From the NCBI GenBank assembly GCA_036399815.1, contig DASWMK010000128.1:1-34394 (forward strand): DNA of 34,394 nt, written 5' to 3'. This DNA is from Acidimicrobiales bacterium (GTDB lineage: Bacteria > Actinomycetota > Acidimicrobiia > Acidimicrobiales > DASWMK01). This document shows, in pieces, positions 23,145-31,422 of this stretch (position 1 is the stretch's first letter; the number at the start of each line of letters is the position of its first letter). The notes under the pieces are model-generated. The model made no database searches. It had not been told where the DNA came from and saw nothing but the letters and a program-made list of their open reading frames with translations. A program made the translations under genes and the position numbers.

Positions 23145-24128
23145 TCAGCGCTCCGGGCCGGTGGCGGTGCCGGTCCCGGCGGCCGCGGTCAGCAGCCGCT
23201 CGCCGATGGCCCTGGCCGCCTCGCGGACCTCGTCGCCGCGGACGATCCGGTACGGCGCCGGGACGGCGGCCAGCCGCTCCGCGTACCACCACGGGTTGCT
23301 GGTCGTGCCGACGAGGCGGGCGGTGCCGGCGTCGAGCGGCTCCAGACGGCCGAGCGCCCGGGGGACGCAGCCGGCCACCCGGTCGAACGGGGCGTCGAGC
23401 ACGACCTCCACCTCGTACTCCCACCCGGCGGCCAGGTGCTCCTCGAGGACGGCGACGGCGTCGAGGTCGGCGGGCGGCGTGCAGGCGGCGTCCACGACCT
23501 CGACGTGGCGGACCCGGTCGACCCGGTAGGCCCGGACGGCGTCGGCCGCGTGCGACCGGCACACGAGGTACCAGCGGCCGTGGCGGACGACGACGGCCCA
23601 CGGGTCGACCTCGACGTCCCACTCCGAGCCGGCCTCCGAGCGGTAGCCGAGCCGGACCTGGCGCCGGTCCGAGCAGGCCTGGACCAGGGTCGCCGTCGTC
23701 GCCGGGTGGGGCCGGGCCGCGGCCCGGTCGGGGGCCGGGGCGGTCGCCCGGCGGACGGCCTCGGCCTGGGCCGCGACCGCGGCCGGGAGGGCCCGCAGCA
23801 GCTTGCCGAGGGCGCTGCCGACCGGGCCCGCCGGGTCGCCGGCGTCGTGGTGGCCGTCGAGCACGGCCATCACCAGGCCGAGGGCCTCGTCGGCGCTGAA
23901 CACGACGGGCGGCAGGCGGACGCCCCGGCCGACGCGGTAGCCGCCGTACGGCCCCCGCTCCGACTCGACGGGGATGCCGGCCTCGCGCAGGATGCCGACG
24001 TAGCGGCGGGCGGCCCGCTCGGACACGCCGAGCTTGCCGGCCAGCCGGTCCGCGGTGATGCCGGGGCTGGCCTGGAGGAGCTCGAGGGCGAGGAGGGCCC
24101 TCGCGGTGGGGCTGGTGTCGGATCGCAC
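23145..24128 (-). CDS. WYL-domain transcriptional regulator
   Basis: A DNA-binding regulator of 327 residues with an N-terminal winged helix (RALLALELLQASPGITADRL, then LGVSERAARRYVGILREAG) and the YGGYRVGRG wing. A central WYL domain follows (DPWAVVVRHGRWYLVCRSH, then AYRVDRV), and a C-terminal WCX-like extension. WYL domains sense nucleic acids or nucleotides in known cases; the effector here is unknown. Start GTG 24128 has AGGAG 6 nt upstream. It is divergent from the dinB-gnat pair across 57 bp that holds a repeated TCCGGA dyad, so it probably controls both directions. The AlkB-like gene lies directly downstream on the same strand, hinting at a damage-response link. Confidence 0.92.
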   Translation of the reverse strand: MRSDTSPTARALLALELLQASPGITADRLAGKLGVSERAARRYVGILREAGIPVESERGPYGGYRVGRGVRLPPVVFSADEALGLVMAVLDGHHDAGDPAGPVGSALGKLLRALPAAVAAQAEAVRRATAPAPDRAAARPHPATTATLVQACSDRRQVRLGYRSEAGSEWDVEVDPWAVVVRHGRWYLVCRSHAADAVRAYRVDRVRHVEVVDAACTPPADLDAVAVLEEHLAAGWEYEVEVVLDAPFDRVAGCVPRALGRLEPLDAGTARLVGTTSNPWWYAERLAAVPAPYRIVRGDEVREAARAIGERLLTAAAGTGTATGPER

Positions 24129-24142
24129 GGTCGGCTCCTGCG

Positions 24143-24166
24143 TTCCGGAAGGGGATCGTCCGGAAT
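24143..24166. promoter_or_regulatory. Putative operator: two TCCGGA dyads
   Basis: TTCCGGAA (24143-24150, a perfect palindrome) and TCCGGAAT (24159-24166) have centres 15 bp apart in the gap between the WYL regulator and the DinB gene. The second dyad lies just upstream of the TACCGT -10 of the DinB gene, where bound protein would block polymerase. It is assigned to the WYL regulator by position only. Confidence 0.5.
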
Positions 24167-24172
24167 CGACCC

Positions 24173-24178
24173 TACCGT
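24173..24178 (+). promoter_or_regulatory. Leaderless -10 element TACCGT for the DinB gene
   Basis: TACCGT is followed by 7 nt and the ATG at 24186. It lies next to the TCCGGA dyads. Confidence 0.55.
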
Positions 24179-24185
24179 GCCACCC

Positions 24186-24746
24186 ATGAGCGAGGGCATC
24201 GTGCTGGAGACGACCATCCGGGAGCCGGCCATGGACGCCGGCGAGGTGGAGATGATCCTGTTCGCCATCGAGCGGTCGCGGGCGCAGTTCGCCTGGAAGT
24301 GCGGCGGGCTCGACGGGGCCGGGCTCCACCGGCGGTTCCCGCCGTCGGAGATGACGCTCGGCGGCCTGCTGAAGCACATGGCCTGGGTGGAGGACTGGCG
24401 GACGGCGACGTTCCACGGCGGGCCGCCGCTCGGCGCCCCGTGGAGCCCCGAGGCGTTCGAAGCCGACCCCGACTGGGACTGGCACAGCGCCGCCGACGAC
24501 GCCCCCGAGGAGCTGTACGGGCTCTGGCAGGCCGCCGTCGAGCGGTCCAGGGCCGCCGTCGCCGCCCTGCTCGCCGCCGGCGGGCTCGACCAGCCGACCA
24601 GCTTCCGCAGCCCGTCGGGGTGGTCGCCCAACCTGCGGCGGTCGCTGACGGACCTCCACGACGAGTACGCCCGCCACACCGGCCACGCCGACCTGTTCCG
24701 GGAGGCGGTCGACGGGCTCGTGGGCGAGGACCCGCCCCAGCCGTGA
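24186..24746 (+). CDS. DinB-family (DUF664) protein, possible thiol transferase
   Basis: A 186-residue four-helix protein of the DinB/YfiT superfamily, DUF664 branch. The metal-ligand histidines are placed as in the family: one in LLKHMAWVEDW, and two in the C-terminal helix LHDEYARHTGHADLFREAVD. Actinobacterial members use mycothiol as a thiol cofactor to conjugate or isomerise small electrophiles; that specificity is family knowledge and not shown here. The ATG at 24186 has a TACCGT box 7 nt upstream. The stop overlaps the GNAT start (GTGA). It is divergent from the WYL regulator, which suggests regulated expression. Confidence 0.9.
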   Translation: MSEGIVLETTIREPAMDAGEVEMILFAIERSRAQFAWKCGGLDGAGLHRRFPPSEMTLGGLLKHMAWVEDWRTATFHGGPPLGAPWSPEAFEADPDWDWHSAADDAPEELYGLWQAAVERSRAAVAALLAAGGLDQPTSFRSPSGWSPNLRRSLTDLHDEYARHTGHADLFREAVDGLVGEDPPQP

Positions 24747-25360
24747 GCGACGACGACGGGCTCCGGATCGTCCCCGCCAACCAGGCGTCGTGCGAGGACC
24801 TGGCCGCCATCTTCGGCACCGGCAGCACCGGCCGGTGGGACGCCGACCAGTGCCGCTGCCAGCGCTTCAAGGTCGCCGGCTGGATCTGGCGGGACACGAC
24901 CCGCGAGGAGCGGAAGGACGCGCTGGTGGCGCAGACGGCGTGCGGGAACCCCGACGCGCCGGCCACCAGCGGGCTGGTCGCCCACCTCGACGGCGAGCCG
25001 GTCGGCTGGGTCGCCGTCGAGCCGAGGACGGCCTACCCGAAGCTGCGCACGTCGCGGGTGCCGTGGACCGGCCGGGACGAGGACAGGGACGACGACGGCG
25101 TGTGGGCCGTCACCTGCATGATCGTCCGCAAGGGCTGGCGGGGCCAGGGCCTCACCTACCCCCTCGCCCGGGCCGCGGCCGAGCACGCCAGGGAGCGGGG
25201 GGCGCGGGCCGTCGAGGCCTACGGGATGATCACCCAGCCCGGCAAGCAGATCACCTGGGGCGAGCTCCACGTCGGCGCCCGCCAGGTCTTCGAGGACGCC
25301 GGCTTCCGCCAGGTCACCCACCCGACCCCCCGCCGCGTGGTCCTGCGCATCGACTTCTGA
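24743..25360 (+). CDS. GNAT-family N-acetyltransferase
   Basis: A 205-residue acetyltransferase. The acetyl-CoA pyrophosphate loop appears as RKGWRGQGLTYPLARAAAEH (the R/Q-x-x-G-x-G/A pattern), preceded by the strand VWAVTCMIV and followed by ARAVEAYGM. An N-terminal region with DQCRCQRFKVAGWIW holds two cysteines and is characteristic of a subgroup of actinobacterial GNATs. The acceptor substrate is unknown. The GTG start overlaps the DinB stop by 4 nt, so the two are co-translated and may modify related small molecules. A short hairpin follows the stop. Confidence 0.92.
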   Translation: MSDDDGLRIVPANQASCEDLAAIFGTGSTGRWDADQCRCQRFKVAGWIWRDTTREERKDALVAQTACGNPDAPATSGLVAHLDGEPVGWVAVEPRTAYPKLRTSRVPWTGRDEDRDDDGVWAVTCMIVRKGWRGQGLTYPLARAAAEHARERGARAVEAYGMITQPGKQITWGELHVGARQVFEDAGFRQVTHPTPRRVVLRIDF

Positions 25361-25362
25361 CA

Positions 25363-25378
25363 AGGGGAGGCCGCCCCT
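25363..25378 (+). terminator. Short hairpin after the GNAT gene
   Basis: AGGGG (25363-25367) pairs with CCCCT (25374-25378) over a 6-nt loop directly after the stop. The stem is only 5 bp and no T-tract follows, so it is a weak candidate. Confidence 0.3.
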
Positions 25379-25423
25379 CGACCACGGCGGCGTCGGGCGC
25401 CCGCCGCGCCGTACCGGGGCGAC

Positions 25424-25750
25424 GTGAACGCGGGCGTCGAGCCCCGGCTCTCGTCGATCGCCAGCGTCGCCACCGGGGACGGGCTCGTGCTGCTCGGGAT
25501 CGACGCCGGCGTGCCTAGCGGCCCGGGGCACCTCGTGGAGATCGAGCCGACCTCGGGCCAGCTGCGCACGCTGGCCGACAACCCGGCGCTGAACGACCTC
25601 ACGAACGGCTTCGACGTGGCGGCCGACGGGTGCGCCTACTACAGCGACGGCGAGACGCTCTTCACGATGGACCTCGCCACGGCCGCGCTCACCGAGCTGT
25701 GGCCGATCGCCCGCGACCCCGTCGCCGGCATCTCCGTGTCGCCGGACTGA
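25424..25750 (+). CDS. Small hypothetical protein with propeller-like strands
   Basis: A 108-residue protein that I do not recognise. Its content is beta-strand-like: VLLGIDAGVPSG, HLVEIEPTSGQLRTL, GFDVAADGCAYYSDGETLF and TMDLATAALTELWPI. These look like two blades of a YVTN- or NHL-type propeller. There is no signal peptide, and 108 residues are too few for a full propeller, so it may be a fragment of a longer ancestral gene. GTG 25424 is preceded by TACCGG 6 nt upstream, close to the leaderless box of other genes. It is convergent with the delta-60 repeat gene, leaving an 81-bp gap without visible signals. Confidence 0.6.
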   Translation: MNAGVEPRLSSIASVATGDGLVLLGIDAGVPSGPGHLVEIEPTSGQLRTLADNPALNDLTNGFDVAADGCAYYSDGETLFTMDLATAALTELWPIARDPVAGISVSPD

Positions 25751-25831
25751 GCGGCCCGTCCGGAGGTGGAACCGGTCGCCGTGGGGGCGCCGGCGGGCGG
25801 ACGACGGTCGTGGACCGGCGCCCGACCCGGC

Positions 25832-27133
25832 TCACGGTCGGGCGCCGTCGTCCTGCGGCTCCGCGCGCCCGTTCTCGGCGGCGTAACGGGCGAGCGCGAC
25901 CTCCGGGGTGAACGACGTGGTCGTCCCGGCGGCGACGATCCTGCCGTCCGCCTGGACGTGCACGTCGACGACCGAGTCGGCGTGGCCGGCGAACGTCGTC
26001 AGCACCGTGCCGTAGCCGCCGAAGCCGAGGTCGGCCGCGCCGGTGGTGGTGAGCCGGGCGACGAGGAAGTCCGAGCTCCGGCGCCAGCCGGTCCACGACG
26101 AGCCGCCCACGACGATCCGGCCGTCGGGCTGGAGGGCCACGCTCGTGGCGACGTCGGAGCCGGGGCCGACGTCGAAGGTCCGGAAGCCGTCGGAGGCGAA
26201 CGTGGCATCGAGCTGGCCGGAGGGTGTGAGCCGGGCGACGAGCGCCGCGGTCAGCCACGACTGCGCCTCGGAGGGAGTCGTCGAGCCGGCGACGAGGACG
26301 GACCCGCCGGGGTCGACGGCGAGACCGCGGAAGCGGTCGTCCCGGTGGAGCGACAGGACGGCCAACCCCCGCTCGCCGAACCCGTTGTCGGCCGATCCGT
26401 CCGCGAGCCGCCGGGAGACCGCGAGGTCCCAGCCGTCCCGGCCGACCCAGTCCCCACCGACGATGATCGCTCCGCCGGGCAGCACGTCGATCTCCAGGAT
26501 GTCGAAGCGGTCGGGCAGCGTCGCCCCGTCGTCCACCCCGAAGGTGGCGTCGATGTCGCCCTCGGGAGTGAACCGGAGCAGCGTGGAGCGGCAATCGTCC
26601 GGGCAGAGCCACCCGCCGCCCACGAGCCGGCCGGCGCCGTCCACGGCAAGCGCCTTCAACCAGCCCTCGAAGGGGAGCCGCACGACGCCGTCGGTCCCGA
26701 AGGAGGGGTCGAGACCGCCGGCGGCGGTCAGACGCAGGACGAAGCCGGTGTTGTCGAGGTCGGTCGACGTGATGCCGGCGACGACGACCTTGTCGTCCGG
26801 TTGCACGGCGACGACCAGCGCCGTGTCGCGGCCGTCGCCGAGCGCGATCCGCACGACGCCGTCACCCGAGAACGCCGGGTCGAGCACGCCGCCGGTGGTG
26901 TAGCGGGCGACGACGACGTCCTCGTTCGAGGAGAGGGTCCTGCCGGCGAGGACGGTGCGGTCGAGGGAGTCCCAGGCGGCGCCGACGACGAGCGCCCGTG
27001 GCCCTCGCTGCCGGCCGTCGACGCCGAAGGAAGGGTCGAGGTCGCCGGCTCGCGCCCCGGCGGTGCCCACCTGCACGGCGCCGAGGAGGACGCCGGCGAC
27101 CAGGACCGCACGCACCCGACGCATCCGCGCCAT
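25832..27133 (-). CDS. Secreted delta-60 repeat protein
   Basis: A 433-residue exported protein. The N-terminal signal peptide is VLVAGVLLGAVQVGTAGARA. It is followed by seven units of the delta-60 repeat, recognisable by LDPSFGVDG, LDPAFSGDG, LDPSFGTDG, IDATFGVDD, ADNGFGERG, LDATFASDG and ADLGFGGYG. Each is followed by a strand such as VAVQPDDKVVVAG or VDPGGSVLVAGS. Seven units of about 55-60 residues suggest one closed propeller. A loop with CPDDC in the third unit may form a disulfide. ATG 27133 has GGGGGGTGG just upstream; a GTG six bases earlier is possible. The surface ligand is unknown. The 170 bp between it and the glutamine synthetase gene show no clear signal. Confidence 0.92.
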   Translation of the reverse strand: MARMRRVRAVLVAGVLLGAVQVGTAGARAGDLDPSFGVDGRQRGPRALVVGAAWDSLDRTVLAGRTLSSNEDVVVARYTTGGVLDPAFSGDGVVRIALGDGRDTALVVAVQPDDKVVVAGITSTDLDNTGFVLRLTAAGGLDPSFGTDGVVRLPFEGWLKALAVDGAGRLVGGGWLCPDDCRSTLLRFTPEGDIDATFGVDDGATLPDRFDILEIDVLPGGAIIVGGDWVGRDGWDLAVSRRLADGSADNGFGERGLAVLSLHRDDRFRGLAVDPGGSVLVAGSTTPSEAQSWLTAALVARLTPSGQLDATFASDGFRTFDVGPGSDVATSVALQPDGRIVVGGSSWTGWRRSSDFLVARLTTTGAADLGFGGYGTVLTTFAGHADSVVDVHVQADGRIVAAGTTTSFTPEVALARYAAENGRAEPQDDGARP

Positions 27134-27303
27134 GGCCACCCCCCGTGCTCCCGTCCCCATCGGACGACGACCGGAACCTAGCGGGGTCGCCCGCCGGCCC
27201 GCATCAGGTGCGTCGAGACCCGCGCCGCCGAGGACCGCGCCCGGCATGCCGTCGACGCGGTCCTCGGCGCCGGTGCGTCGCGAGGGCGCCGGCTCCTGCG
27301 GCG

Positions 27304-28728
27304 TCAGATGTCGTAGTAGAGGTGGAACTCCCAGGGGTGGGGGCGGAGGCGGACCTCGTCGACCTCGCGGAGGCGCTTGTAGGCGATCCACGTCTCCAGC
27401 AGGTCGTCGGTGAACACGCCGCCGGCCGTGAGGAACGAGTTGTCGGCCTCGAGGGCGTCGAGGGCGGCGTCGAGCGAGCCGGGCACCTGCGGCACCTGGG
27501 CCAGCTCCTCGGGCGGCAGGTCGTAGAGGTCCTTGTCCACCGGGTCGGGCGGCTCGATGCGGTTCTGGATGCCGTCGAGCCCGGCCATCAGCATGGCCGA
27601 GAAGGCCAGGTACGGGTTGCAGGACGGGTCGGGGCAGCGGAACTCGAGCCGCTTGGCCCTCGGGCTCTTGGAGTAGAGCGGGATGCGGACCGACGCCGAC
27701 CGGTTGCGCTGGCTGTAGACGAGGTTGACGGGCGCCTCGTAGCCCGGCACCAGCCGCTTGTACGAGTTCGTCGTCGGCGCGGCGAACGCCAGCACGGCCG
27801 GGGCGTGGGCGAGCAGGCCGCCGATGTACCAGCGGGCCAGGTCGGACAGCCCGGCGTAGCCGGTCTCGGAGAAGAACAGCGGCTCGCCGCCCGACCACAG
27901 CGACTGGTGGGTGTGCATCCCCGAGCCGTTGTCCTGGAACAGGGGCTTCGGCATGAACGTCGCCGTGTAGCCGTTGCGGCGGGCGACGTTCTTCACCACG
28001 TACTTGTAGAGCATGACCTTGTCGGCCATGCGCAGCAGCGTGTCGAAGCGCATGTCGATCTCGGCCTGGCCGGCGGTGCCGACCTCGTGGTGGTGGATCT
28101 CCACCTCGATGCCGAGCCGCTCCATCTCGAGGACCATCTCGGTGCGCAGGTCCTGGAAGTGGTCCATCGGCGGGAGGGGGAAGTAGCCCTCCTTGTAGCG
28201 GATCTTGAAGCCCAGGTTCGGGCCCTCGTCCTTGGCCGTGTTCCAGGCGCCCTCGACCGAGTCGAGCGAGTAGCTGGCGGAGTGCTGGTCCTGGTGGAAC
28301 CGGACGTCGTTGAAGATGAAGAACTCCGCCTCCGGGCCGAAATAGGCGGTGTCGGCGATGCCGGTCGACGCGAGGTAGTCCTCGGCCTTGCGGGCGACGT
28401 AGCGCGGGTCGCGGGTGTACGGCTCGCCGGTGAGCGGGTCCCTCACGAAGCAGTTCAGGGCCAGGGTCCTGTGCTGGCGGAAGGGGTCGACGACGGCCGT
28501 GTTCGGGTCGGGCACGAGGATCATGTCCGACTCCTGGATCTCCTGGAAGCCCCGGATCGACGAACCGTCGAAGCCGAAGCCGTCCTCGAAGCTGTCTTCC
28601 GTCAGCTCGTGCAGCGGCATGGAGAAGTGCTGCATCAGGCCGGGCAGGTCGCAGAAGCGGAAGTCGACGACCTCGACGCCCTCCTGCTCGGCCAGCGCCA
28701 GCACGTCCGACGGCGTGCGTTCCTCCAC
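27304..28728 (-). CDS. glnA: Glutamine synthetase type I (GSI-beta)
   Basis: ATP-dependent synthesis of glutamine from glutamate and ammonia; a cytoplasmic dodecamer. It is 474 residues, the classic GSI-beta length. Motifs are DGSSIRGF at the N-terminal beta-grasp, the metal-site region [11 protein letters not shown], the Asn-containing loop [11 protein letters not shown], the ATP/glutamate region [17 protein letters not shown], and [15 protein letters not shown]. The adenylylation site is intact (DLYDLPPEE, Tyr402), making this the natural target of the GlnE encoded at 10541. The start GTG 28728 has GGAGG 5 nt upstream; the frame extends further but without a better site. It is divergent from a second GSI gene across 139 bp and near GlnR, so nitrogen-dependent control is expected. 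Confidence 0.98.
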   Translation of the reverse strand: MEERTPSDVLALAEQEGVEVVDFRFCDLPGLMQHFSMPLHELTEDSFEDGFGFDGSSIRGFQEIQESDMILVPDPNTAVVDPFRQHRTLALNCFVRDPLTGEPYTRDPRYVARKAEDYLASTGIADTAYFGPEAEFFIFNDVRFHQDQHSASYSLDSVEGAWNTAKDEGPNLGFKIRYKEGYFPLPPMDHFQDLRTEMVLEMERLGIEVEIHHHEVGTAGQAEIDMRFDTLLRMADKVMLYKYVVKNVARRNGYTATFMPKPLFQDNGSGMHTHQSLWSGGEPLFFSETGYAGLSDLARWYIGGLLAHAPAVLAFAAPTTNSYKRLVPGYEAPVNLVYSQRNRSASVRIPLYSKSPRAKRLEFRCPDPSCNPYLAFSAMLMAGLDGIQNRIEPPDPVDKDLYDLPPEELAQVPQVPGSLDAALDALEADNSFLTAGGVFTDDLLETWIAYKRLREVDEVRLRPHPWEFHLYYDI

Positions 28729-28867
28729 CGATACCTCCGTTGGTCTCGATCGGTTGCGGGCACGCTCGCAAGGGGCGATTTCCCGTCCGTTGCCCGAACG
28801 TGAACGCTGGATGAAACGGGAGCAGGCCCGGCCGGTCCGCCGACCGGCAGCGCGATGATGGCGCACC
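28729..28867. promoter_or_regulatory. Divergent control region between the two glutamine synthetase genes
   Basis: These 139 bp carry both promoters. A perfect 7-bp hairpin GCCGGTC/GACCGGC (28831-28848, loop CGCC) lies 20 nt before the second gene. GATGAT 8 nt before its ATG is a poor -10. Half-sites GAACG (28802-28806) and GAAAC (28813-28817), 11 bp apart, resemble one arm of a GlnR box but do not form the full consensus. This is the natural place for GlnR control; the sequence support is weak. Confidence 0.35.
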
Positions 28868-30211
28868 ATGGACGGCAGGGATGCCCAGCAGGACTACGTG
28901 CTGCGGACCGTCGAGGAACGGGGCGTCCGCCTCATCCGCCTCTGGTTCACCGACGTGCTCGGCCAGCTCAAGTCGTTCGCCATCTCGCCGGCCGAGCTGG
29001 AGAACGCGTTCGCCGAGGGCATGCACTTCGACGGCTCGGCCATCGACGGGTTCAGCCGGGTCCAGGAGGCCGACGTGCTGGCCCGCCCGGACCCGGACAG
29101 CTTCGAGGTGCTGCCGTGGGGCGGGGGCGACGAGGTGTCGGCCCGCATGTTCTGCGACATCGAAAGCGTCGACGGCTCGCCGTTCGAGGGCGACCCCCGC
29201 CAGGTGCTGCGCCGCAACCTCGACCGGGCGCGGGAGCTCGGGTTCTCGTTCTACGTGGCGCCCGACATGGAGTTCTTCTACTTCGCCAGCGCCGACCCGT
29301 CCCAGGGCCCCCAGCCCCTCGACACGGCGTCGTACTTCGACCTCACCACCCTCGACGTCCACAGCGACATCCGCCGGCGCACGATCCACACGCTCGAGGC
29401 CATGGGCATCCCCGTCGAGTACAGCCACCACGAGGACAGCCCGAGCCAGCACGAGATCGACCTCCGCTACACCGACGCGCTCACCATGGCCGACAACGTC
29501 ATGACGTTCCGGCTGGTGGTGAAGGAGATCGCCATGGAGCGCGGCGTCTACGCCACGTTCATGCCGAAGCCCCTGGCCGGCGTGCAGGGGTCGGGCATGC
29601 ACACCCACCTCTCGCTGTTCGAGGGCGACGTCAACGCCTTCCACGACGCCGGCGACCCCTACCGGCTGTCCAAGGTGGCCAAGGCCTTCATCGCCGGCCT
29701 GCTCCGCCACGCCAGGGAGATCGCGGCGATCACCAACCAGTGGGTGAACTCCTACAAGCGGCTGGTCGTCGGCTACGAGGCGCCCATCTACGTGTCGTGG
29801 GCGAGGAACAACCGGTCGGTCGTCGTCAACGTCCCGCACGTGAAGCGGGGGAAGACCGAGAGCACGCGGATCGAGTTCCGGGCGCCCGACCCGGCCTGCA
29901 ACCCGTACCTGGCCTTCGCCGTCGTGCTGGCCGCCGGGCTGAAGGGCATCGAGGAGGGCTACGAGCTGCCGCCGGAGACGACCGCCAACCTCTACGAGCT
30001 GACCCCCGAGGAGCGCCTGGCCGAGGGCGTCGGGCTGCTCCCCGGGTCGCTCGCCGAGGCGCTCGACGAGATGGAGCGCTCGGAGCTCGTGGCCGGCGCC
30101 CTCGGCGAGCACGTGTTCGAGTGGTTCATCCGCAACAAGCGGGCCGAGTGGCTCGAGTACAAGACCCAGGTCACCCAGTTCGAGCTCGACCGCTACCTGC
30201 CCAGGCTCTGA
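28868..30211 (+). CDS. Second type I glutamine synthetase (GlnA2-like)
   Basis: A GSI-family enzyme of 447 residues, about 27 shorter than GlnA, matching GSI-alpha or GlnA2 of actinobacteria. It keeps [27 protein letters not shown], the loop [15 protein letters not shown] (Q replaces the N of GlnA), [30 protein letters not shown] and [15 protein letters not shown]. At the adenylylation position it reads [10 protein letters not shown], with Tyr376, so GlnE control is possible but uncertain. It may make glutamine or act on another amine substrate, as several GSI paralogues do. It starts divergently from glnA and is followed after 5 nt by GlnR, forming an operon of enzyme and regulator. Confidence 0.95.
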   Translation: MDGRDAQQDYVLRTVEERGVRLIRLWFTDVLGQLKSFAISPAELENAFAEGMHFDGSAIDGFSRVQEADVLARPDPDSFEVLPWGGGDEVSARMFCDIESVDGSPFEGDPRQVLRRNLDRARELGFSFYVAPDMEFFYFASADPSQGPQPLDTASYFDLTTLDVHSDIRRRTIHTLEAMGIPVEYSHHEDSPSQHEIDLRYTDALTMADNVMTFRLVVKEIAMERGVYATFMPKPLAGVQGSGMHTHLSLFEGDVNAFHDAGDPYRLSKVAKAFIAGLLRHAREIAAITNQWVNSYKRLVVGYEAPIYVSWARNNRSVVVNVPHVKRGKTESTRIEFRAPDPACNPYLAFAVVLAAGLKGIEEGYELPPETTANLYELTPEERLAEGVGLLPGSLAEALDEMERSELVAGALGEHVFEWFIRNKRAEWLEYKTQVTQFELDRYLPRL

Positions 30212-30216
30212 GCGCG

Positions 30217-30897
30217 ATGGGCGCGCTGCTGCTGTTCCCCGACCCGCCCCCCGACGGCCTGGCCCGGCCCCTCGACCTGGCCGGCTGGTCGTGGAAGGCC
30301 GTGGGCGACGAGCGCGACGCCGACCGCCTGGAGCCGCCGGGCGGCTGGGGCGGCGCGGTGATCGCCACCGCCGGCAACCCGGACGGCGCCTTCGCCCTCT
30401 GCCGGGCCCTGCGCCGCCGGGACGTCCCCCTCCAGCCCCTGCTGCTCGTGGTCGACCCCCGCCACCTGGGCGACCTGTCGCTGCGGGAGGACCTGTTCGA
30501 CGACTTCTGCCTGGACACGGCGGCGACCGCCGAGGTCGAGGCCCGCCTCACCCACCTGGCCTGGCGGACCGGCCGGGGCGCCCGCCCCGAGCTCGTCGAG
30601 TACGGCGAGCTGGTGCTGAACCTCGAGACCTACCAGGCGGCCATCGCCGGCCGGCGCCTCGACCTCACCTACATGGAGTACGAGCTGTTGAAGTTCCTCG
30701 CCTCCCATCCCGGCCGGGTGTTCACGAGGGAGACCCTCCTCAGCCGGGTGTGGGGCTACGAGTACTACGGCGGCGCCCGCACGGTCGACGTCCACGTCCG
30801 CCGGCTGCGGGCCAAGCTCGGCGAGGAGCACGCCAACCTGATCCAGACCGTCCGGTCGGTCGGCTACCGCTTCGGCAAGAGCCGCTGGGACCCCTAG
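30217..30897 (+). CDS. glnR: GlnR-type OmpR-family nitrogen regulator
   Basis: A 226-residue transcription factor: an atypical receiver domain (residues 1-110) and an OmpR/PhoB winged helix. The DNA-binding half, LDLTYMEYELLKFLASHPGR, VFTRETLLSRVWGYEYYGG and RTVDVHVRRLRAKLGEEHAN, then GYRFGK, is close to my memory of Streptomyces GlnR. The receiver lacks the usual acidic pocket, as expected for GlnR, an orphan regulator that is not phosphorylated in the classic way. It lacks the long charged C-terminal tail of Streptomyces GlnR. It lies 5 nt after the second glutamine synthetase gene and so is co-transcribed with it. It probably activates glnA and related nitrogen genes; a -10-like hairpin terminator follows. 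Confidence 0.93.
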   Translation: MGALLLFPDPPPDGLARPLDLAGWSWKAVGDERDADRLEPPGGWGGAVIATAGNPDGAFALCRALRRRDVPLQPLLLVVDPRHLGDLSLREDLFDDFCLDTAATAEVEARLTHLAWRTGRGARPELVEYGELVLNLETYQAAIAGRRLDLTYMEYELLKFLASHPGRVFTRETLLSRVWGYEYYGGARTVDVHVRRLRAKLGEEHANLIQTVRSVGYRFGKSRWDP

Positions 30898-30905
30898 ACG
30901 CGGAA

Positions 30906-30931
30906 CGAGGGGCCCCCGGAGGAGCCCCTCG
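30906..30931. terminator. Hairpin between glnR and the cold-shock gene
   Basis: CGAGGGGC (30906-30913) pairs perfectly with GCCCCTCG (30924-30931) across a 10-nt loop, 8 nt after the glnR stop and before the convergent cold-shock gene ends at 30958. No T-tract is present. It is likely to serve both directions. Confidence 0.65.
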
Positions 30932-30957
30932 ACCCGAGACTGCGGTGCTCGGCGGCG

Positions 30958-31158
30958 TCAGACGCGCCGGACGTCCTGCGCCTGCTCGCCCTTCGGGCCC
31001 TGGGTGATCTCGAACTCCACCCGCTGGCCCTCCTCGAGGGAGCGGTAGCCCGCGCCCTGGATGGCGGTGTAGTGCACGAACACGTCGGGCCCGCCCTCAC
31101 GGGAGATGAAGCCGTAGCCCTTGTCGTTGTTGAACCACTTCACGGTACCGGTTGCCAC
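30958..31158 (-). CDS. Cold-shock protein (CspA family)
   Basis: A 66-residue single cold-shock domain binding single-stranded RNA and DNA, acting as an RNA chaperone. Both nucleic-acid motifs are intact: RNP1 KGYGFISRE and RNP2 VFVHYTAI, after the opening [11 protein letters not shown]. The start is GTG at 31158 with AAGAAGG about 6 nt upstream. In contrast to the leaderless genes nearby, it appears to have a real 5' leader: the upstream 70 bp hold a TCAGTCAGTCAG repeat and a possible -10 TACGCT at 31235-31230 (minus). A long leader fits post-transcriptional control, as in other csp genes, but this is inferred. Confidence 0.97.
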   Translation of the reverse strand: MATGTVKWFNNDKGYGFISREGGPDVFVHYTAIQGAGYRSLEEGQRVEFEITQGPKGEQAQDVRRV

Positions 31159-31263
31159 AACCGACCTTCTTTCTGACTGACTGACTGCGGGGTCGGTGCA
31201 ACACCGGGCCCTGCGTGAATGACCGCAAGAGCGTAGCGCCTGTGTGCGGGCCTCGTGCCCCGG

Positions 31264-31422
31264 TCAGCGGTTGAGGTCGACGAGCTCGCTCCCGGCGTGC
31301 TCGGCCTCCTGGCCCCGCCGCAGGGAGGTGCCGAGGACGGCCGCCGCCAGCGCCCCCAGCAGGAGCGTGCCGACGGGGATGACGACGACCAGGACGACCA
31401 CGAGCAGGACCACGCCGGTCAC
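31264..31422 (-). CDS. 52-residue membrane protein coupled to RidA
   Basis: A short gene starting at GTG 31422, which overlaps the ridA stop by 3 nt (GTGA) and has a GGGGGGCGGG ribosome site just upstream. The product has a long hydrophobic N-terminal segment (VVLLVVVLVVVIPVGTLLLG, continuing into ALAAAVLGTSL), long enough for one or two tight membrane passes. A charged tail follows (RRGQEAEHAGSELVDLNR). I do not recognise the family. Its place as the last gene of the [2Fe-2S] fusion-RidA operon suggests it anchors or assists those proteins, which is inference. Confidence 0.75.
   Translation of the reverse strand: MTGVVLLVVVLVVVIPVGTLLLGALAAAVLGTSLRRGQEAEHAGSELVDLNR

Noticed and set aside
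28796-28817. GAACG/GAAAC half-sites as a definite GlnR box
   Set aside because: Only one pair has the right 11-bp spacing and the GTnAC half is absent, so it is mentioned only as a weak candidate.
25832-30112. A single 1400-codon minus-strand frame spanning the delta-60 gene and both glutamine synthetases
   Set aside because: Only the part from 27133 to 25832 has a signal peptide and repeats; the remainder is a shadow of the glutamine synthetase genes.
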